Positions 16,790-24,940 of a stretch of DNA of 33,155 nucleotides are shown here, piece by piece (position 1 is the stretch's first letter; every line of letters begins with the position of its first letter). The notes under the pieces were generated by a model. That model saw only the letters and a program-made list of their open reading frames with translations. It was not told where the DNA came from and did not search any database. The position numbers were made by a program, and so were the translations under genes. Origin of the DNA: Planctomycetota bacterium. GTDB lineage: Bacteria > Planctomycetota > Planctomycetia > Gemmatales > Gemmataceae. Location: positions 1-33,155 of the forward strand of contig JAKOSN010000193.1 of NCBI GenBank assembly GCA_029777335.1, given 5' to 3'.

Positions 16790-17419
16790 TTATTTCTTGG
16801 ACAGATCCTTGAACTGAATGTCCTTGAAGGTCACTTCCATCGGCGGACCGGCGTGTAGCTGGAAGGCGATGATCCCGTAGGGCGGGAGCTTCTCAAAGGT
16901 GCCATCCACCATCGTTTCGCCATTGATCTTGATGGTCACCTTCTTGCCGACGCAGCGGATGTGATAGTCATTGAAATCGTCGGTCTTCACAAACTTCTTG
17001 ACCATGTCGGCCTTGCTGGCCTGCATCATTCCACCAAAGAGTTCGCCGTAGAGGCTGCCCCAGTATTGCTGCCCCATGTCGCACTGCGGTCCCTTGACGG
17101 CGAACGTCTTGGGATTGGCGATCTCACTGCGGATCTGCACCCCGCTGTTGCCGATCCCGCCCTTGAGACGAACCTTGAACCTCAGTTCGAAGTCGGTGTA
17201 CTGCTTCTTGCTGCACAGGAAGGTGTTGAACTTCAGGCCATCCTTGGTGTTGCCGACGAGGGCCCCATCTTTCACCGACCAGTATTCACCCAGTCCTTCC
17301 CAGCCGTCGGTGTTTTTGCCGTTGAAGAAAGGAGTTTCCTTCGAGTCAGCGGCGGAGGCCGTGGCGGGGAGGAAACCGAGCAGGGCACCCAGGCCCAGAC
17401 AGAACAGAAGGCTACGCAT
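16790..17419 (-). CDS. Secreted DUF1080-domain protein, short form
   Basis: A 209-residue exported protein made up of a signal peptide (residues 1-23, ending ATASAAD) and a single DUF1080 beta-sandwich. The domain begins ETPFFNGKNTDGWEGLGEYW, passes through KGGIGNSGVQIRSEI, and ends EVTFKDIQFKDLSKK. It lacks the extra N-terminal region of the DUF1080 protein at 12606. The family is annotated as 3-keto-disaccharide hydrolase, probably acting on a carbohydrate outside the cytoplasm. Substrate unknown. GGAG lies 8 nt before the ATG. It is divergent from the SUMF1-like gene, with about 200 bp between them. Confidence 0.9.
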   Translation of the reverse strand: MRSLLFCLGLGALLGFLPATASAADSKETPFFNGKNTDGWEGLGEYWSVKDGALVGNTKDGLKFNTFLCSKKQYTDFELRFKVRLKGGIGNSGVQIRSEIANPKTFAVKGPQCDMGQQYWGSLYGELFGGMMQASKADMVKKFVKTDDFNDYHIRCVGKKVTIKINGETMVDGTFEKLPPYGIIAFQLHAGPPMEVTFKDIQFKDLSKK

Positions 17420-17617
17420 GGTGAAACTCCAGGGAGGTAAAGATCTTGGAAGCGCTGGTACTCCGTGTTCCGCAGCGCTTCCGCTGACATCCTCGCGAGC
17501 CCAGGCGCGATTTGCAACGAGAATCCGGCTGAGAATTTCGGCGCCTGGTCAGCACTCGAGGGAGTTGCTAAACTCCCACACATCCCCGCCTCTGCTTCTC
17601 TGTTCCGGAGGTGTCTG

Positions 17618-18433
17618 ATGGTTCGCACGCTCCTTGTTCTCCCCGCCGTCACTCTGGCACTGGTTGCTTCTCCCGCCGTGGGCCAAATCCCGAAGGACCA
17701 GCAGACCCGCATTCTCAAGCTCTTCGTGGAGGAGTTTGTCCCAATCACTCCGGGAAAGGGCACCTTTCCGGCGAACTTCATGATGGGGAGCGACAAGGGG
17801 AAGAAGGAGGAGACCCCGGCCCACGAGATCCGATTGAAGACTCCCTTCGCCCTGGCCAAATACGAGGTGACCCAGGAACTGTACGAGACGGTTGTGGGCA
17901 AGAACCCAAGCAAGTGGAAGGGGCCACGCAACTCGGTGGAGATGGTCAGCTGGAAGGAAGCGAAGGAGTTCTGCCGGCTGGCCACCCAGGAACTGCGCCA
18001 GCGCAAGTTGCTTGGCGCCGACGAGGAGATTCGCCTGCCAACCGAGGCCGAGTGGGAGTACTGCTGCCGGGCCGGGACCAAAACTCCCTATTCCTTTGGG
18101 GAGGAGGCGCAGCTTGGGGAGCACGCGTGGTTCAAGGGAAACTCCAAGGGCGAGGATCCGCCCGTGGGGAAGAAAAAGCCCAATGCGTGGGGGCTTTATG
18201 ATATGCACGGCTATATCTGGGAATGGTGCGCGGATAGCTGGCATCCTGATTACAACGGGGCCCCCACCGAGGGCAGCGCCTGGCTGGACAGGGAGCCGAA
18301 GCAGGGGGTGATGCGCGGCGGGTCCTGGAATGATCCGGCGGAACGCCTTCGTTCTGCGGCGCGCGCTGCGGCGGCGGTCGATCATCGCAGCGATACCATC
18401 GGCTTCCGGTGTGTGCGGGCTCGAACACGCTAA
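17618..18433 (+). CDS. Secreted SUMF1/FGE-fold protein lacking the FGE cysteines
   Basis: A 271-residue protein with a signal peptide (1-22, ending SPAVGQ). The ATG at 17618 has GGAGG 7 nt upstream, whereas an in-frame start at 17465 would hide the signal. The body is the formylglycine-generating-enzyme fold: KYEVTQELYETVVGKNPS, VSWKEAKEFCRL, LPTEAEWEYCCRAG, NAWGLYDMHGYIWEWCAD, MRGGSWND and the C-terminal DTIGFRCVRA. In true FGE two active-site cysteines lie between RGGS and GFR. Here that stretch (WNDPAERLRSAARAAAAVD) has none, so sulfatase activation is unlikely. It may be a binding or structural variant. The PQQ-propeller gene follows after 19 bp and is probably co-transcribed. Confidence 0.9.
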   Translation: MVRTLLVLPAVTLALVASPAVGQIPKDQQTRILKLFVEEFVPITPGKGTFPANFMMGSDKGKKEETPAHEIRLKTPFALAKYEVTQELYETVVGKNPSKWKGPRNSVEMVSWKEAKEFCRLATQELRQRKLLGADEEIRLPTEAEWEYCCRAGTKTPYSFGEEAQLGEHAWFKGNSKGEDPPVGKKKPNAWGLYDMHGYIWEWCADSWHPDYNGAPTEGSAWLDREPKQGVMRGGSWNDPAERLRSAARAAAAVDHRSDTIGFRCVRARTR

Positions 18434-18452
18434 CCCCCACAGGAGATCTTTT

Positions 18453-19676
18453 ATGAGGCAATTGCTCGGACTCACCCTCGTTCTGGGAGTCGTCTGCGCC
18501 CTGCCCGCCGCCGACTGGCCACAATTCCTTGGCCCAACGCGCGATGCGCACTCGACCGAAACCGGGTTACTTCGCGCCTTCTCCGAGAAAGGTCCGCCGG
18601 TTCTCTGGGAGATGGAGGTGGGCGAAGGCTACTCCAGCCCCGTGATTGCCGGGGATCGCCTCCTTGTGCTTCACCGCGTGGGCAACGAGGATCTCCTGGA
18701 TTGTGTCGAGGCGGCCACGGGGAAGAAACGCTGGACCTTTCGAGTGGCAACGTCCTATCGCGATCCGCTGGGGAAGGGAGATGGCCCACGTTCCACGCCG
18801 GTGATCGATGGCAAGGCGGTGTATTGCCTCTGTGCGGATGGACGGCTGTTCTGCATCGATCTCGTCACCGGCAAGGAGGTGTGGAAGCGGGCTCTGCACG
18901 ACGATTATGCGGTCCCGGGGAGTTTTTTCGGGGTGGGCACCTCTCCCCTGATCGAGGGAGACCTGCTCGTCGTGAATGTTGGGGCTCGCGGTGCGGGGAT
19001 CGTCGCTCTGAACAAGATGAGCGGCAAGGAAGTCTGGAAGGCGACCGACGACGGCGCCAGTTATGCTTCCCCGGTGACCGCCGCGCTGGGGGGGAAACGG
19101 CAACTGGTCTTCTTCACCCGACAGGGGCTGGTCATCCTCGATCCGAGGGATGGGACCGAACGGCATCGCCAGCGCTGGCGAGCGCGCATCAATGCTTCGG
19201 TGAACGCTGCTTCCCCGGTGGTGGTGGGCGAGGAGATTTTTCTCAGCGCGTGCTACGACACGGGAGCGATCGTTCTGAAGGTAACCAGGGACAAACTGCA
19301 AGAAGTCTGGTCGAACGATGAATCGCTCTCCTGTCATTTCAGCACCAGCGTTCACCACAACGGTTTCCTGTATGGTTTCGATGGGCGCCAGGAACAGGGC
19401 ACCCACTTTCGCTGTGTGGAGTGGAAAACGGGCAAGGTGCGTTGGAGCAAGGATGGGTTTGGGTGTGGCTCGCTGGTGCTCGCCGATAACCAGCTGATCG
19501 TCCTGAGCGAAGAGGGCGAACTGGTCCTGGTGGAATTGAGCGAAAAGGGCTATCGCGAAACAGCCAGGGCCGCTGTGCTCAAGGGGACCTGTCGGGCGCA
19601 TCTGGCGCTGGCGAATGGCCGGCTCTATGCGCGCTCGGGAACCAGGCTCGTTTGCTGGGATTTCAAGAAGAAGTAG
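18453..19676 (+). CDS. Secreted PQQ-like beta-propeller protein
   Basis: A 407-residue exported protein with a short signal peptide (MRQLLGLTLVLGVVCALPAA) followed by DWPQFLGPTRDAHSTETGL, the usual planctomycete opening of this family. Repeated blades carry A-x-TGK-x-W motifs: CVEAATGKKRWTF, CIDLVTGKEVWKR, ALNKMSGKEVWKA, CVEWKTGKVRWSK. These resemble PQQ enzyme or BamB repeats. No quinoprotein dehydrogenase catalytic residues are evident, so a scaffold or binding role is likelier than PQQ catalysis. The ATG at 18453 has AGGAG 8 nt upstream and lies 19 bp after the SUMF1-like stop. It converges with phaR, with only 10 bp between the stops and no terminator hairpin visible. Confidence 0.9.
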   Translation: MRQLLGLTLVLGVVCALPAADWPQFLGPTRDAHSTETGLLRAFSEKGPPVLWEMEVGEGYSSPVIAGDRLLVLHRVGNEDLLDCVEAATGKKRWTFRVATSYRDPLGKGDGPRSTPVIDGKAVYCLCADGRLFCIDLVTGKEVWKRALHDDYAVPGSFFGVGTSPLIEGDLLVVNVGARGAGIVALNKMSGKEVWKATDDGASYASPVTAALGGKRQLVFFTRQGLVILDPRDGTERHRQRWRARINASVNAASPVVVGEEIFLSACYDTGAIVLKVTRDKLQEVWSNDESLSCHFSTSVHHNGFLYGFDGRQEQGTHFRCVEWKTGKVRWSKDGFGCGSLVLADNQLIVLSEEGELVLVELSEKGYRETARAAVLKGTCRAHLALANGRLYARSGTRLVCWDFKKK

Positions 19677-19686
19677 AGAGACCGCA

Positions 19687-20274
19687 TCACGACACCGGCG
19701 CCTCTGCATCCGGGCCGTTCGCGCCTGGAAGATCGTTGGGTGCCGAAACGTTCCTGAATGCGTCCAGACGGCGCTCCAGTTCCACGATCCGCCGAGCGAG
19801 CGCCTCCACATCCGGCGCCGGTTCGGCGGGAGGCGCCGGTGGGGGTTCTTGCTGCTCTGGCTGGGAGGGAAGGAATCCTTTCAGCCACTCCATGGGAGCA
19901 GCGAAGGGATTCGCCGTGGCCAGGCGCTGCCACTGTTCAAGTGAAAACAATCCCTGCCGGAGATACTCGCGGAGCAATCCCAGCACCAGGGCATTGGCGC
20001 GGATCATCAGGTGCAGGATCGGCACGGGAATGAACTCGATCCGTTCCGGGAACTGATCCAGCAGAATCTGCGTGAGGATAAGGCTGGTGCGATCCTCATT
20101 GGTACGCGCTTCGCGCACCGTGACCGTTTTCCCGGCGCGAATCATCGCTCCGATTTCCGGGAGAGTAACATAACGCCCCTGGCTGCGGTCATAGAACCGC
20201 CGATTCGGATAGCGCACGATACAGATCGGCGCGTTTTCACCAGGGGCCTCGGCGGGGAGTTCATCGGCGGACAC
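19687..20274 (-). CDS. phaR: PhaR-type PHA synthesis regulator
   Basis: A 195-residue DNA-binding regulator. Residues about 17-80 form the PHB/PHA accumulation regulator domain (ICIVRYPNRRFYDRSQGRYV, TLPEIGAMIRAGKTVTV, TSLILTQILLDQ). The second conserved block follows (FIPVPILHLMIRANALVLGLLREYL), then a Pro/Glu-rich linker and a C-terminal coiled coil (EALARRIVELERRLDAF). In other bacteria PhaR binds both TGC-rich operators and nascent PHA granules and represses phasin genes until polymer appears. A GTG start at 20274 is chosen because AGGAG lies 7 nt upstream. The in-frame GTG at 20307 has no such site. It is divergent from the PHA operon, and two palindromes between them fit PhaR operators. 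Confidence 0.92.
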   Translation of the reverse strand: MSADELPAEAPGENAPICIVRYPNRRFYDRSQGRYVTLPEIGAMIRAGKTVTVREARTNEDRTSLILTQILLDQFPERIEFIPVPILHLMIRANALVLGLLREYLRQGLFSLEQWQRLATANPFAAPMEWLKGFLPSQPEQQEPPPAPPAEPAPDVEALARRIVELERRLDAFRNVSAPNDLPGANGPDAEAPVS

Positions 20275-20395
20275 GGACCATCTCCTGAGTGTGCGGATCG
20301 GAACCACTTTCGCGGACAGTTGTGCTGATCGGGTTAACTCGACGCCGTCCTTACGATTTTACCTCCTTGTGTCGGGGTGCGCAAACGGCAATCTG

Positions 20396-20405
20396 TGCAA
20401 ATGCA
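20396..20405. promoter_or_regulatory. Putative PhaR operator O1 (phaR side)
   Basis: TGCAAATGCA forms a TGC-AAAT-GCA inverted repeat with 3-bp arms. On the minus strand an AATACT (20411-20406) directly precedes it, so a phaR transcript would start inside or at the edge of the site. This implies autorepression. It shares the AAAT core with the longer palindrome at 20472. Confidence 0.55.
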
Positions 20406-20462
20406 GTATTTTTTCGATGGAATGGTCGATATTATTTCGCTAATTGTTTTTTGATAAAGGTT

Positions 20463-20468
20463 TATAAT
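20463..20468 (+). promoter_or_regulatory. Putative -10 box (P1) of the PHA operon
   Basis: A perfect TATAAT in an AT-rich stretch. The -35 is poor (CTAATT at 17-bp spacing or TAATTG at 16). Transcription would start near 20475, inside the palindrome at 20472-20487, a classic place for a repressor. Confidence 0.5.
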
Positions 20469-20471
20469 AAT

Positions 20472-20487
20472 TGCTGCAAATGCAGCA
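20472..20487. promoter_or_regulatory. Putative PhaR operator O2 (phasin side)
   Basis: TGCTGCAAATGCAGCA is a perfect palindrome with 6-bp arms around AAAT. It contains CTGC-N4-GCAG, the form of site reported for PhaR of Paracoccus and relatives. It lies 3 nt after the P1 TATAAT and 7 nt before the P2 -35 box, so binding could block both promoters. Confidence 0.7.
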
Positions 20488-20494
20488 TTCTCTG

Positions 20495-20523
20495 TTGACG
20501 AGGGCGCATCGGCGGCGGATAAT
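20495..20523 (+). promoter_or_regulatory. Putative sigma70-type promoter P2 of the PHA operon
   Basis: TTGACG (20495-20500) and GATAAT (20518-20523) are separated by exactly 17 bp, each one base from consensus. Transcription would begin near 20530, about 100 nt before the phasin-like start. Confidence 0.65.
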
Positions 20524-20632
20524 AACTAGCAAGGAAGAATCGGGAGGATCGGGGATTTCCGGTCCGCCAGTTGCAAACGATCTGGCCCACAGAGGCGGTT
20601 CCCGGATCGCCACCACTGGAGGGAGGATGACC

Positions 20633-21043
20633 ATGTTCGACCAGGCATTCGACAGCCTCAAGAAGGCGACCGAAACGTCCATCGCCATGCAGACAGAGAT
20701 GTTCAACAAGTGGGTTTCGATGTGGCCGGGGACGGTTCCCACGGCAACGGCCTCGTGGGGCGATCAGGTGCAGAAGTTCCAGAAACGCTGGGCGGAGACG
20801 GTGAACGAACTGGTTCGCCGCCAACGCGAACTGATGGAAACCCAGTTCAAGGCTGGGATGCAAAACATCGAAAAGGCGTTTCAACTGGGCGAGGTCCACA
20901 CCGTGGAAGAACTCCGCGCCCGGACGGTCCTGCTGTGGCAGAAGTGCTTTGAGAGCATGAAGGAGGCGTTCGAGGCGCAAACCCGCGAATTTCAGACAGC
21001 CATGGAAAAATGGGTCGAGATGACCTCCCGCTTTCCCACATGA
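20633..21043 (+). CDS. Phasin-like protein, first gene of the PHA operon
   Basis: A 136-residue, almost wholly alpha-helical protein (FDQAFDSLKKATETSIAMQT, FQKRWAETVNELVRRQRELM, QTREFQTAMEKWVEM), with the size and amphipathic helix pattern of phasins that coat PHA granules. The ATG at 20633 has GGAGG 6 nt upstream. An ATG at 20627 overlaps that site, and an ORF start at 20471 lies within the operator. It is the first gene after the PhaR control region, the usual place for a phasin repressed by PhaR. It does not show the C-terminal PhaE signature seen in the gene at 22361. It could also be a second small subunit of the synthase. Confidence 0.75.
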   Translation: MFDQAFDSLKKATETSIAMQTEMFNKWVSMWPGTVPTATASWGDQVQKFQKRWAETVNELVRRQRELMETQFKAGMQNIEKAFQLGEVHTVEELRARTVLLWQKCFESMKEAFEAQTREFQTAMEKWVEMTSRFPT

Positions 21044-21110
21044 GTCTCGCACACAGGGAAGCAAGGCACCAGGCACGGTTCCAGATTGAAGCACTGCAGG
21101 GAGAACAACG

Positions 21111-22289
21111 ATGGGCGTGGAAGCATTCATCCTGTCCGGGGTGCGAACTCCAATCGGCGCGCTGGGAGGGGTCCTGGCAGAGGTGCCGGCTCCTGAGCTG
21201 GGAGCCCTGTGTGTCAAGGAGGCGGTGCAACGCGCGGGGGTCCAACCGGAGGATGTTAGCGAAGTCATCATGGGCAACGTGGTCGGTGCCGGTCTGGGCC
21301 AAAATCCAGCGCGGCAAGCGTCGATCAAGGCAGGATTGCCCGTGTCCGTGGGAGCCACCACCGTGAACAAGGTATGTGGCTCGGGGTTGAAAGCCGTGAT
21401 GCTCGCCAGCCAGGGGATTCGTCTGGGGGAGGCCAGCGTGGTGGTCGCGGGCGGGATGGAGAACATGAGCCGGGCGCCCTATCTGCTCCTCAAGGCGCGC
21501 CAGGGCTATCGCATGGGAAATGGCGAACTGATCGATGCCATGATTAACGATGGCCTGTGGGATGTGTACGGCCAGAAGCACATGGGGTTGTATGGCGATC
21601 AATGTGCCGACAAATGCGGATTGAGCCGAGCGGATCAGGATAACTTCGCCGCACGCAGTTTCAAGCGCGCGCAAAAGGCGACCAGCGAGGGTATCTTCAA
21701 GGACGAGATCATCCCGGTGAGCATCGTCGCCAAGAAACAGACCATCCAGATCAGCGAGGATGAGGGGCCAACCCGTTTTGATGAGGCGAAGATGCGGGCC
21801 CTGAAACCGGCCTTCGCTGCCACCGGAACGATCACGGCGGGGAATGCCTCCAGCATCAACGACGGAGCAGCTGCCCTGGTACTCGCCAGTGACAGCCTGT
21901 GCAAGAAAAACGGCTACAAGCCTCTTGCGCGCGTGGTCGGCTACAGCACCTTCAGTCGCGAGCCCGAGTGGTTCACGCTGGCGCCCATTGGGGCGCTGCG
22001 CAAGTTGCTCGATCAACTCAACTGGCAGGTGCAAACCACCGATCTGTTCGAGATCAATGAAGCGTTCTCCGCGGTCACCCTGGCCGCGGAACGCGACCTG
22101 GCCATCCCCGAGGAGAAGATCAATATTTACGGCGGCGCCGTGGCGCTGGGCCACCCCATCGGGTGCAGTGGAGCGCGCATCCTCGTCACCCTGCTCACGG
22201 GGCTCAAACGCACCGGCGGCAAACGGGGAATCGCCTGTCTGTGCATTGGCGGGGGAGAGGCCGTGGCCCTCGCTGTCGAGATGGTTTGA
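21111..22289 (+). CDS. phaA: Acetyl-CoA acetyltransferase (beta-ketothiolase)
   Basis: A 392-residue thiolase that condenses two acetyl-CoA into acetoacetyl-CoA, the first step of polyhydroxybutyrate synthesis. Catalytic Cys89 lies in NKVCGSGLKA, His348 in ALGHPIGCSGAR and Cys378 in CLCIGGGEA. These are the same residue numbers as in the classical Zoogloea biosynthetic thiolase. NEAFSA (the oxyanion-hole Asn) is also present. The start at 21111 has GGGAG 6 nt upstream. It follows the phasin-like gene by 67 bp and precedes the PhaE-like gene by 71 bp, in one direction. It could also serve fatty-acid degradation, but the context favours PHA. Confidence 0.95.
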   Translation: MGVEAFILSGVRTPIGALGGVLAEVPAPELGALCVKEAVQRAGVQPEDVSEVIMGNVVGAGLGQNPARQASIKAGLPVSVGATTVNKVCGSGLKAVMLASQGIRLGEASVVVAGGMENMSRAPYLLLKARQGYRMGNGELIDAMINDGLWDVYGQKHMGLYGDQCADKCGLSRADQDNFAARSFKRAQKATSEGIFKDEIIPVSIVAKKQTIQISEDEGPTRFDEAKMRALKPAFAATGTITAGNASSINDGAAALVLASDSLCKKNGYKPLARVVGYSTFSREPEWFTLAPIGALRKLLDQLNWQVQTTDLFEINEAFSAVTLAAERDLAIPEEKINIYGGAVALGHPIGCSGARILVTLLTGLKRTGGKRGIACLCIGGGEAVALAVEMV

Positions 22290-22360
22290 TTCACTGCGGG
22301 GAGTGGTCTGCCCGACCCGGTCGTGGGCGCCTCTCCCCGCAGCCAAGGCGGAGCGTTTTC

Positions 22361-22795
22361 ATGACCACACCACAGCAAACCGCAAGCAATGGCTGGAATC
22401 CTCTGGTTCCGCCCATCTTCGATCACTGGGCCGAGGCAACCCGTACCCTGGTCGATCAATCGCAACAACTTTTCCATGCGGTCGCCGAGGCGCGCGACCT
22501 TGAAACCCTGCAGAAACGCTGGCTGGAGTCGATCGCCCAGTCGCTGGATCAGTACATGCGTTCGCCGGTCTTTCTGGACATGATGCGGCGCAACTTTGAA
22601 CTCGTAACGCAGCTCCAGGACTCCTATGAGGACCGTGCCCGCGATGTCGCCCGGGCCACGGGCGTCCCCCGCCTGGACGATATCAGTGGCCTGTTTGAGC
22701 GCATGCGCATCGGCCAGGATGCCCTGATGGAACGCCTTGCCCAGCTGGAGAAACGCTTGCAATCGCTGGAGGAGAAACTCGCGCCGCGCGCGTAA
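22361..22795 (+). CDS. phaE: PhaE-like subunit of class III-type PHA synthase
   Basis: A 144-residue helical protein. The N-terminal half is PLVPPIFDHWAEATRTLVDQ and LQKRWLESIAQSLDQYM. The C-terminal half, SPVFLDMMRRNFELVTQLQD, then GVPRLDDISGLFERM and a coiled coil (LAQLEKRLQSLEEKL), matches the C-terminal PhaE region that contacts PhaC. It is much shorter than classical PhaE (about 350 residues), so it may be a minimal PhaE. The PhaC encoded nearby is of the short class III size, which needs such a partner. GGAG lies 9 nt before the ATG. A PhaR-subunit (class IV-like) identity is the main alternative. Confidence 0.75.
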   Translation: MTTPQQTASNGWNPLVPPIFDHWAEATRTLVDQSQQLFHAVAEARDLETLQKRWLESIAQSLDQYMRSPVFLDMMRRNFELVTQLQDSYEDRARDVARATGVPRLDDISGLFERMRIGQDALMERLAQLEKRLQSLEEKLAPRA

Positions 22796-22902
22796 TTGCG
22801 CCCCGCCGCCCTCCAGCTTGAGGTATCGGGCCAGGGAACAGGAAGAGTGCCAGGAGCCGGACAACGGAATCAGCGCTGAGAGATCTCTAATGGAGAGGAT
22901 TC

Positions 22903-23688
22903 ATGACCAGCATGGCTTCCCCCCAGGTCCTTCCCTTTGCCGGACTGAGTCTGGCTGGAAAGACTGCGTTTGTGACGGGCGCGTCTCGCGGCATCGGGCG
23001 CGCCATCGCCCTGGGACTGGCACAGGCCGGCGCCAATGTGGCGATCAGCTGCAACACTGGAGGAGGACTGGCCGAGACGGTTCGCGACGAGATCCGCCAC
23101 CTGGGGCTCGAGTCGCACTATTACGCCCACAACATCGCCGACCCGGCGGAAGTCGAGAAGATGCACGCCGAAATCCTCCGCGATTTTGGCAAGGTGGACA
23201 TCCTGATCAATAACGCGGGGATCACGCGCGACAAATCGTTCAAGAAGATGACCAAGGAGATGTGGGACGAGGTCATCAATACCGACCTGACCGGGGTGTT
23301 CCTGATCACGAAGCAGTTCATCGACGAGATGGCCGACCGCGGTTGGGGCCGGATCATCAATATTTCGAGTGTCATTGGAGAGGTTGGCAATTTTGGCCAG
23401 GCCAACTATGCGGCGGCCAAGGCTGCTCTGTTTGGCTTCACCAAGGCGCTGGCGCGGGAGTATGCGCGAAAGGGAATCACGGTGAACGCCGTCGCTCCCG
23501 GGTTTATCAAAACCCGTATGACGGAGGAGGTCGCTCCCGCGGCCCTGGAAGCCGTGATCAAGATGACCCCGGTGGGACGACTGGGCGACCCCGAGGAGGT
23601 AGCCTGTGGGGTGGTATTCCTGGCCTCCCCCGCGGCCGCCTACATCACTGGCGCCGTCCTGGATATCAACGGCGGCTTCGCCATGTAG
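22903..23688 (+). CDS. phaB: Acetoacetyl-CoA reductase (SDR family)
   Basis: A 261-residue short-chain dehydrogenase. It has the cofactor motif TGASRGIG (25-32), INNAG (102-106), and the catalytic Ser156, Tyr169 and Lys173 (NISSVIGEVGNFGQANYAAAK). The sequence is FabG/PhaB-like. SSVIGEVGNFGQANYAAAK and the position between phaA and phaC point to NADPH-dependent reduction of acetoacetyl-CoA to (R)-3-hydroxybutyryl-CoA, the PhaC substrate. A FabG role cannot be excluded from sequence. The N-terminus has about 15 residues before the Rossmann fold, more than usual for PhaB. GAGAGG lies 4 nt before the ATG. Confidence 0.9.
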   Translation: MTSMASPQVLPFAGLSLAGKTAFVTGASRGIGRAIALGLAQAGANVAISCNTGGGLAETVRDEIRHLGLESHYYAHNIADPAEVEKMHAEILRDFGKVDILINNAGITRDKSFKKMTKEMWDEVINTDLTGVFLITKQFIDEMADRGWGRIINISSVIGEVGNFGQANYAAAKAALFGFTKALAREYARKGITVNAVAPGFIKTRMTEEVAPAALEAVIKMTPVGRLGDPEEVACGVVFLASPAAAYITGAVLDINGGFAM

Positions 23689-23771
23689 GGATCCTTGTGG
23701 GGCAGGCGTCGAGCAGGGAGCGCCGTTGCCAACGCGCGCGACCCCGGCCCCCTTCGAGAGGAGCAACCATC

Positions 23772-24881
23772 GTGACCGAAACCAAGGGCCTCTTTCCTTC
23801 GCTTTTCGAGATGCAAAAGCAGATGTTCGACGAGGCCATGAAGACCTGGACCCGCTTCGCCTCCATCCCTGGGGCGATCGACAAGGCTGCCCGCGTGCGC
23901 GTGGGAACTACCCCGCACGATATTGTCTATGAAGAGGATTCGTTGCGGCTGCTGCGCTATCACACCCGGCATCCCGTGAAGTATCGCGAGCCGTTGCTCA
24001 TTTGCTACGCCCTGGTCAATCGCCCCTACATCCTCGATTTGCAACCCGACCGCAGCGTGGTGCAACAGATGCTCAACCACGGCTTCGAGGTCTACCTGAT
24101 CGACTGGGGAGTCGCCACCGCTGCCGATCGCACCATGCGCCTGGAGGACTATGTCTCTGGACTGTTAAAGAACGTCGTCTCCTTCATCCGCAAGCAGAAG
24201 GGAGTGGATACCATCAACTTGCTGGGCTACTGCATGGGCGGAACGATGTCCACGATGTTCACCGCTCTGTACCCCGAGTTGATTCATACCCTCACGCTGA
24301 TGGCGGCTCCGATCGATTTCAGCGGCGATCATAGCCTGCTGCATCTGTGGACGCAGGAGAAATACTTCGACGTGGACCGCTTCATCGATGTTTTCGGCAA
24401 CTGTCCCCCGACGTTCCTCCAGGGCGCGTTTCAGATGATGAAGCCGGTGCAAAATTACTATCTCAAATATGTCTCATTCCGGGACAATATGCACGACGAG
24501 AAGTTCCTGGAGAACTTCTTCAGCATGGAAAAATGGGGCCAGGACAACATCCCGGTCGCCGGCGAAACCTTTCGGCAGTTCGTCAAGTGTCTCTATCAGC
24601 GCAATCAGCTGGTCAAGGGAGAGTTCCGCCTTGGTGGCGAGCTGGTGAAACTCGATCGAATCACCTGTCCACTGCTGCTGCTGGCGGCGAAGCAGGATCA
24701 CCTGGTATCGCCTGAATCGACGATGGGACTGGCACCCCATGTGGGTTCGTCCGAGGTCAAACAGATGTTGATCGAAGCTGGCCATGTGGGGTTGGCGGTC
24801 AGCTCCAAGGCGCATCGCAAGTTCTGGCCCGAGGCGGCGAGCTGGATCGCGGAACGGTCGACCGCGCTTCCCACTCTGTGA
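23772..24881 (+). CDS. phaC: PHA synthase catalytic subunit, class III size
   Basis: A 369-residue alpha/beta-hydrolase-fold polymerase that joins (R)-3-hydroxyacyl-CoA units into PHA. The lipase-like box is GYCMGG, with nucleophile Cys154. Asp309 lies in AAKQDHLVSP and His338 in IEAGHVGL, completing the triad. ICYALVNRPYILDLQPDRS and FEVYLIDWG are family blocks. The length fits class III/IV PhaC (about 355-370), not class I/II (about 560-590), so it needs PhaE or PhaR as a partner. The GTG at 23772 has GGAG 9 nt upstream. An upstream in-frame ORF reading from 23262 runs through phaB in another frame and is rejected. Confidence 0.95.
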   Translation: MTETKGLFPSLFEMQKQMFDEAMKTWTRFASIPGAIDKAARVRVGTTPHDIVYEEDSLRLLRYHTRHPVKYREPLLICYALVNRPYILDLQPDRSVVQQMLNHGFEVYLIDWGVATAADRTMRLEDYVSGLLKNVVSFIRKQKGVDTINLLGYCMGGTMSTMFTALYPELIHTLTLMAAPIDFSGDHSLLHLWTQEKYFDVDRFIDVFGNCPPTFLQGAFQMMKPVQNYYLKYVSFRDNMHDEKFLENFFSMEKWGQDNIPVAGETFRQFVKCLYQRNQLVKGEFRLGGELVKLDRITCPLLLLAAKQDHLVSPESTMGLAPHVGSSEVKQMLIEAGHVGLAVSSKAHRKFWPEAASWIAERSTALPTL

Positions 24882-24940
24882 CTCCGGCGGGCGGTGCGCA
24901 ATCGTCGCCCAGGGACTGCCTGGGGAGAGGAGGGCTTACC

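Larger units (their letters stand above)
20275..20632. promoter_or_regulatory. AT-rich divergent control region of the PHA locus
   Basis: About 350 bp between phaR and the phasin-like gene. The segment from 20380 to 20490 is markedly AT-rich against GC-rich surroundings. It holds two TGC-AAAT-GCA palindromes, a TATAAT, a near-consensus TTGACG-17-GATAAT promoter and, on the minus strand, an AATACT -10-like element beside the first palindrome. Confidence 0.75.

Noticed and set aside
18567..19811. 414-residue minus-strand ORF across the PQQ-propeller gene
   Set aside because: It overlaps a gene with a signal peptide, Shine-Dalgarno and repeat motifs, and it has no domain of its own.
20847..22346. 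499-residue minus-strand ORF across phaA
   Set aside because: It lies opposite a thiolase with all catalytic residues. It is a GC-driven shadow.
23262..23771. N-terminal extension of phaC
   Set aside because: It reads through phaB in another frame. The GTG at 23772 gives the class III length.
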